DNA of 64,000 nucleotides from Calonectria ilicicola (lineage: Eukaryota; Ascomycota; Sordariomycetes; Hypocreales; Nectriaceae). The notes beneath the pieces were generated by a model that saw nothing but the letters and a program-made list of their open reading frames with translations, made no database searches and was not told the DNA's origin. Shown piece after piece: positions 59,045-64,000 of this stretch. A program made the translations under genes and the position numbers. Each line of letters starts with the position of its first letter. Positions within the stretch are counted from its first letter, which is position 1. The stretch is from positions 1,054,001 through 1,118,000 of the forward strand of contig CP085830.1 of NCBI GenBank assembly GCA_020809705.1, in the 5' to 3' direction.

Positions 59045-60405
59045 CTAGATTCCATGATCACCGAGAACATCTTGTGCCCCCATCGGCCCTGAAACTACAG
59101 AAGCTAAGAGAGCTTGCTCCAGGAAATCTTTCCGGAACGCGGGGCCCGAGCCGCAACACATCCCTAACTTTGTTATGTTACTTAATAGGAGTGATTTTGA
59201 AATCATCTTTATGTTTGTACGCTGCAACTCCTGATCGCCTATCGCCCAGTCATTGTGATTTGTTGGGGCAATTTTACGACCAGAGTGCCAGCCAAGTTCT
59301 GTAGGTGTGCGCCCTTTAGCAATTTTCCCCTTCTGATTGGGATGATAAAATATCCAAAATGTGTCATCGTTCAAGTTACCGTAACAACGTTGTTGAATGA
59401 ATTCAACAACCTCATCTGCGTTGCAAAGATCGCCATTATTCGAGGTATTTTTAGCCATCGAATCAGCTGGTGTCCAATCATAGAATAAGTCTTTTCGATA
59501 GGACGACTCCGACTCCTCAAATGAGCTCGTCACCAAGTTGGCTAATGTGTGTGATCCTGGGCCAAGAGACCAGCGAAAGTTTTGCAAAATTTGTTCCCGG
59601 GAGAAGCGCCGCAATGCAAAGGCAAAAATTGACATTGTCCACTCGTTTGGATTCAACAGAATTTTGTAGGCCGACTCCATAGCTGACCGCACAATCTGAA
59701 TTCCGAATGAGTTTTCCAGCATGCCCATGCCAATTTCGTAAGACTTCATTGAATCTCTGGTAAGGTGACTTTCCCATTCATTTTTGAGCGTATTTGGCCA
59801 AGGTCTCAGATCAGCATCAATATTTGGCAACGTTACCATAGAAAACAGCGTGTCAGATTTCGGCAATTCTTCTGGCTGTGTATTTATTTTTATTGGAGGA
59901 TTTCGGGACTGCTTCTCGCCTCTGGAAGGTAATGCTGCGTTTGAATGCGCATTTGATCTTTGATCTCGCCCGTTACGGACAGCGTCTAAAGGCAAGAGCT
60001 GCACTTCATCCACAGAAGCCTCCGGGCTATATGAATGTGTCACCAAAGCAAGCATTGTCTCGAGTGCTGCATGTATTTTGCTAGTCAAGTGCTTGTCTTG
60101 CTTGATCAACTCGGATTGCATGAGATCATCGACAAGCGATGTGAATACGGACATGATACGGCTAGTAGTAGTTTCGGACTCCCGAGCCTTCTTTGCGTTG
60201 TTTGTAGGATTCTCTTGGCGGGTTCGAAATAACTTTTGTGCTTCTCTATTTTTCTTTCTACGGGCCTATCGAAATTAGTGACTGGTATCCAAGTTGGGCT
60301 TAATCTTACATTCAAATCGGGATCATCGGTCAAATCTTTGCGTGGTCGGCCGCGTTGCTTCATACTGAGTCGGATATTGACGTGGTTGTTCTTGGGCGTG
60401 ACCAT
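59045..60405 (-). CDS. bZIP transcription factor with weak zipper
   Basis: Two exons, 60310-60405 and 59045-60265, with a 44-bp intron; 438 residues. RGRPRKDLTDDPDLN and, after the intron, ARRKKNREAQKLFRTRQE form the basic region (N-x2-A-Q-x2-F-R-x-R pattern of AP-1-like fungal factors). The following heptads lack the expected leucines (ENPTNNAKKARESET), so the zipper looks degenerate until VFTSLVDDLM. The C-terminal part (about residues 190-260) matches the conserved helical region of this fungal group (SAMESAYKILLNPNEW, FSREQILQNFRW). A nuclear regulator; targets unknown. Confidence 0.8.
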
Positions 60406-60759
60406 GATAGGTGCGTCTTGATAGACTTAAGCGGTCAATCACCTTTATTTAACTGTCATAAAAATATGACAAATGACAGTTAAGTCGCGGCAGTGATCTT
60501 CTTTAAATATGAAAAGCGAGAGCGGGGGAATGTTTAGCGAGTGCGAAATCAATGCGACAGGCATTTCTCCACTTTAATAAATAAAGCGAGTCGGACGAAT
60601 TTATAATTCTCCCCGATCTTACCTCAATACCAGCGCAGATTAGACGATGGTCTTACAAATGCAATTAATGGTCTTTTTTTAAGGAAAAAAATCTAACAAT
60701 AGATACAAGGTTGGTTTCGATAATTGAAATCCGACTGCCTCGGAAATCTAAATGCAGAA
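60406..60759. other. Intergenic
   Basis: 354 bp between the bZIP start and the reductase 3' end, AT-rich; nothing else seen. Confidence 0.5.
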
Positions 60760-61822
60760 TTATGCCCCATTCAACAAAGCAAGCTGCTGATCCATGACTC
60801 CACGAACAAGCTCCTCAATAGATTTCCACTTGATGTTCAGAATCTCCTCGGCACCCTTCGTCTCCACCCCAAAGCCGGTGCCTGCTGTGTCTTCGGGTCG
60901 CTCCAGTTTTACGGGCCACCCTGGATACAAGGACTCCGCGATAGTAATAACATTGCCCCAATTTGTAGTATGTCCTGATAAAATAAATTCACGTCCAGAT
61001 GGAGCAGGAGCTTGAAGGGCATTAACAAATGCGTCGGCAACATCGCGCACGTCAACCAAGACGGGCGGGACTGCAATTGAGCCAGTCTTGATGGTGTCGA
61101 GGAAGAATTTGTTGATGCTATCAATTCCTTCTGGTGTATTTTGAAACAAGCTTGGACCAACCACAAACGTTGGGTGGAAAGTCAAAACGTTGAAGGAGGG
61201 CTTGTTGTTTTGCAACCAGGCTTGGGTTGCTTGATGAGCGAGGATCTTTGAACCTTGGTATTTAATAGAATGGCCTTGTACGCCCTCTGGTAAATCCATA
61301 TCTGGATCCACCTCGTGCTTGATTCCAGAGTTTTCTAAGGTCTGGTTAGTCAGTGATCAAATGGTGGAAGGCGGGTGGCAAACCTTTAATTACCACAGGC
61401 CCTTTTGGCTTCTGCCCCAGCGCTCCGAGAGGAAGTAGGGCCAAGATTGAAGACATGACCAAAACCTTTTTAATTGATGGGGATGAAAGAGATGCATCGA
61501 GCATGGACGTAGTACCTCCAGCTGCTGGCTCAATGTAATCCTTTCTAAAGTCCACTCCCTTTCCAAGCATCGGGGATGCTACATGAAACACGTAGTCAAC
61601 ACCTTGAACTGCCTCGACAAAGGCATCGCGCTGCGTAAAGTCTGGTACGATGACAAAGGCTAGTTGATCGGCGAATTCGCTAAAGGCCTCCCTGAGTTTG
61701 GCTTCCTGTTCTGGTCGACGAATACTGAGCTTGACTCGATATCCAGCCCTCAAAGTGGCGGCTGCAATCTGGGATCCAATGAATCCAGTAGCGCCAGTGA
61801 TTAGAACACTAGAATTGGACAT
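60760..61822 (-). CDS. NAD(P)-dependent ketone/aldehyde reductase (DFR/GRE2-like extended SDR)
   Basis: Two exons, 61384-61822 and 60760-61334, with a 49-bp intron (GACTAAC branch point), 337 residues. The join reads VVIKENSGIKHEVD. The cofactor motif is VLITGATGFIGSQIA (residues 6-20), and YQGSK is the catalytic Tyr/Lys pair. HVASPMLG and FHPTFVVGPSL are typical of the dihydroflavonol-reductase-like group. It reduces carbonyl compounds with NAD(P)H; the substrate is unknown. It shares a 683-bp divergent promoter with the tautomerase gene, so a joint pathway is possible. Confidence 0.88.
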
Positions 61823-62505
61823 GATTTATTTGTTTTTTGAAAATAATGTGAAAGTTTGGGAGTGAGTAAAGAAGTATTCGATGTGAGGAATTCCAACAAG
61901 TGAAGAATTGGGTGGTCTGGGGAATCCTTTTAAGTACATTCCTAGGCTAACCATTATAATCCCCATCGGCTCTATTCAATAATAGAGAACCGGATTACAA
62001 ACCTGATTTAGGCATCATGCAAGGTAGGGGGAGGGCAGAGTTCAAGCACGCCCGGCACCAATGGTCGTATCAAATTTACTTCGTATGCAGCAGGGCGACC
62101 CACATGTCAGTCGTCTTGGGCTTTTTGGAAACAATATGATGCCGATTACAGAATTAACATGCATGCCGGGTCAGTCTATTTCGTCATCAAAGCAATTATA
62201 ATTCGTTCATTCGTTTTCTTTTTCATGCGGGCCATTTAGTGATGCGCACACGCATGTTTGTTACGGCGCAATTATATCTGACAATAATAATCCACCCGTC
62301 GGGTAAATTACCAACAACGGACACTCCACTAATTACATCATACCTAGCACTTTGTCTATTCATCAGGTATCTAGTGAGTGCGAACAAGTTCAGTTCAACT
62401 AGCGAGTCGGTATATATATATCCTCCATCCTACCAGTTTCGGAGCAAACAGATCACACAAACCAAACATATTCCAACACCTTCCAACACTCTTAAGTTTT
62501 TCAAA
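61823..62505. promoter_or_regulatory. Divergent promoter of reductase and tautomerase
   Basis: 683 bp between the two start codons. A TATA-like run (GTATATATATATCC) lies about 95 bp before the tautomerase start. Confidence 0.5.
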
Positions 62506-62958
62506 ATGCCTCTCTGGCTCATTTACCACCCTGCTGGAACTTTCCAGGATGATGCGTCTAAACAAGCACTCTCCAAAGACATCACAACTATTTACACTGG
62601 CATAAACCTGCCCGCATTTTATGTCGTGGTTCAATTCATCGAAACGCCAACAGGATCAACCTGGGTCGGGGGGGAGCTGCCGCAGAAACCCTTCGTCAGA
62701 CTGGTCATTGACCACATTGCAGTTCACATGAACTCTGATCCGGAAAGACACAACAAATGTACTACCAAGATAGAGGAAATTCTGAAGCCTCACATCAAGG
62801 ACAAACGCTACGACTATGAGTATCACATTGACGAGACGGAGCGTGGACTCTGGAGAGTCAATGGGTTCATTCCTCCGCAATTTGGTAGCGAGGGCGAGAA
62901 ATTGTGGTCTCGTTTGAACCGAACAGTTTCCTATGAGAATGTTGAAGAGAAGTTGTGA
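62506..62958 (+). CDS. Tautomerase-superfamily protein (cis-CaaD-like)
   Basis: Single exon of 150 residues. The start at 62506 is chosen because it yields MPLWLIYHPAGTF: Pro right after Met becomes the N-terminal catalytic Pro of the tautomerase superfamily. The longer frame upstream runs through the promoter. The family pattern continues with LPAFYVVVQFIE, WVGGE, VRLVIDHIAVH and a C-terminal YEYHIDETERGLWRVNGFIPP. Related fungal proteins are small cytosolic tautomerases or dehalogenase-like enzymes; the natural substrate is not known. Confidence 0.85.
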   Translation: MPLWLIYHPAGTFQDDASKQALSKDITTIYTGINLPAFYVVVQFIETPTGSTWVGGELPQKPFVRLVIDHIAVHMNSDPERHNKCTTKIEEILKPHIKDKRYDYEYHIDETERGLWRVNGFIPPQFGSEGEKLWSRLNRTVSYENVEEKL

Positions 62959-63658
62959 AATTGGTAGGCATCGGGAAATTAGGCCTAGAATCTCAATGTT
63001 GGAATTTCGGTCAAAGATTGTATTAGAATGTCAACCAGGAAGCACAGAATATTGACAATGAGACTCCATTATGGCTAAGAATTATGGGCACTTGTGCATT
63101 CCCTACTCTATATCACCACCGCATGTGACCGGTGAAAAATGAATGCAAGTAAGTTAATACCAGTTCGTGCTCCACTTCAGACAAAAATTATGCGTGGACG
63201 CCTAATCCTACATCACAGATGGATCACTCCAAAATGCGTGAGCAATCGTCTTTTCTCGCCAAGGGTCTATTCTTGGTCTACATTCCTCCCACCAAAGGAT
63301 TCGTCCGGAGGGTTCCACTCGCCGAAGACTGCCGAACCAAAGTCCTCAACGTGTCAGATGATAGGTGGCGAGGATGAATACAATTCAATCACTGAATCAT
63401 CAATCCAATTACTAAGATAACTTCTCCGTGACATATTGTCTGTCTATTATCATTTTTTCCGATGGCAGGCCAAAATTCACGATCAACCCGACATTATAAT
63501 TCCTCCGACTGGTGGCTGGGCTAGTGGCGCGAGTCATTCTTAGCACTCAGCTGACCCATTTGTTTCGAACCTTGCTTTATTTTATTTTTAATACTTTTAT
63601 TATCATTATTCTTCTTCTCATTATCTAGACATTTATAATCGCCACATCTTCCGATATT
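62959..63658. other. Intergenic
   Basis: 700 bp; a 93-codon frame at 63139-63420 (+) has no family match. No repeat seen. Confidence 0.5.
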
Positions 63659-64000
63659 TTACTCAATCGGGGTGGACTTGAGATAGTCGCACTTTGCGTC
63701 ATCAAAGGGACTTCCGCAGCCGCGGTTGGTGTCCTTCTCGATAAAGACAGCGGGAAGGTTGAAGTAGCATGTAGGTACCTGGCCCCAAACAATGTTACCC
63801 AGGTTGATGTCGTCGTTGTCTCCGCCGTTAAGCGCACAGTCAATGATTGCACGATAGTACGGCTCACGGTCGCCAAGCCCATATGAGGCCATCTTATCGT
63901 AGATGGCAGACTCAGCCTCAACCCAATCGCCAACCTGGTTCGGGTTGGGCTTGTTCCTCATGATGTAGAAGCAGTACTCCTCGCCCTCCTTGAGTTGCAA
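63659..64000 (-). CDS. 3' part of an unidentified protein gene
   Basis: Open frame of 113 codons that runs off the right edge and ends at a stop at 63659. It reads like a real protein (EGEEYCFYIMRNKPN, GDWVEAESAIYDKMASYG, CDYLKSTPIE), with four Cys and a hydrophilic, compact composition, which would fit a secreted or enzyme C-terminus. I do not recognise the family. The start and upstream exons are outside the window. Confidence 0.6.
   Translation of the reverse strand: MQLKEGEEYCFYIMRNKPNPNQVGDWVEAESAIYDKMASYGLGDREPYYRAIIDCALNGGDNDDINLGNIVWGQVPTCYFNLPAVFIEKDTNRGCGSPFDDAKCDYLKSTPIE

Overview
The window is nuclear DNA of a filamentous ascomycete (Pezizomycotina). Most genes carry short introns of about 45-100 bp with GT...AG ends and CTAAC/CTGAC-like branch points. 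Gene density is moderate, and the content is typical of the group: F-box/LRR proteins, a NACHT-WD40 protein, a HeLo-like protein, a cutinase, a Zn2Cys6 regulator and an ABCB transporter. A class-level placement (perhaps Eurotiomycetes) is only a guess. I assembled exons by hand from frame, splice sites and protein-family conservation.

Layout. 1-1772: 3' part of the purine/cytosine (NCS1) permease gene is off the left edge. 2843-8618: a HeLo-like/pseudokinase gene and, divergent from it, an active kinase fused to a long HET-like C-terminal module. 9045-11255: secreted S41-type peptidase. 13170-16377: ankyrin-CorA-like membrane protein. 16405-17821: monocarboxylate-type MFS carrier. 19005-31017: FAD monooxygenase, full-size ABCB transporter, divergent Zn2Cys6 regulator and a CrtC/Fsa2-like (pericyclase-family) secreted protein, which together look like a small secondary-metabolism locus without a backbone synthase. 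33122-33897: cutinase. 34098-35646: aldehyde dehydrogenase. 37843-39236: F-box protein. 39494-41379: serine carboxypeptidase. 42383-43846: F-box/ankyrin protein. 44100-46931: NACHT-WD40 protein. 48042-49388: F-box protein. 50009-51991: GH1 beta-glucosidase. 53157-55427: CLC chloride channel/transporter. 56611-58810: MFS transporter. 59045-60405: bZIP factor. 60760-61822: NAD(P)-dependent reductase. 62506-62958: tautomerase. 63659-64000: 3' part of an unidentified gene.

How the parts may work together (inference). The HeLo-pseudokinase/kinase pair at 2.8-8.6 kb has the architecture expected of a kinase-controlled, membrane-targeting cell-death module, comparable in layout to RIPK3/MLKL. It shares the window with NACHT-WD40 and ankyrin proteins of the allorecognition/innate-immunity type. 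In the 19-31 kb locus, two promoters share a composite GC-rich element. The ABC transporter carries a 14-bp tandem duplication that shifts its reading frame, and the adjacent Zn2Cys6 regulator has Arg in place of its fifth zinc-binding Cys, so the locus may be decaying. Two MITE-like inverted-repeat elements with AT-rich cores lie at 36.9 and 52.4 kb.
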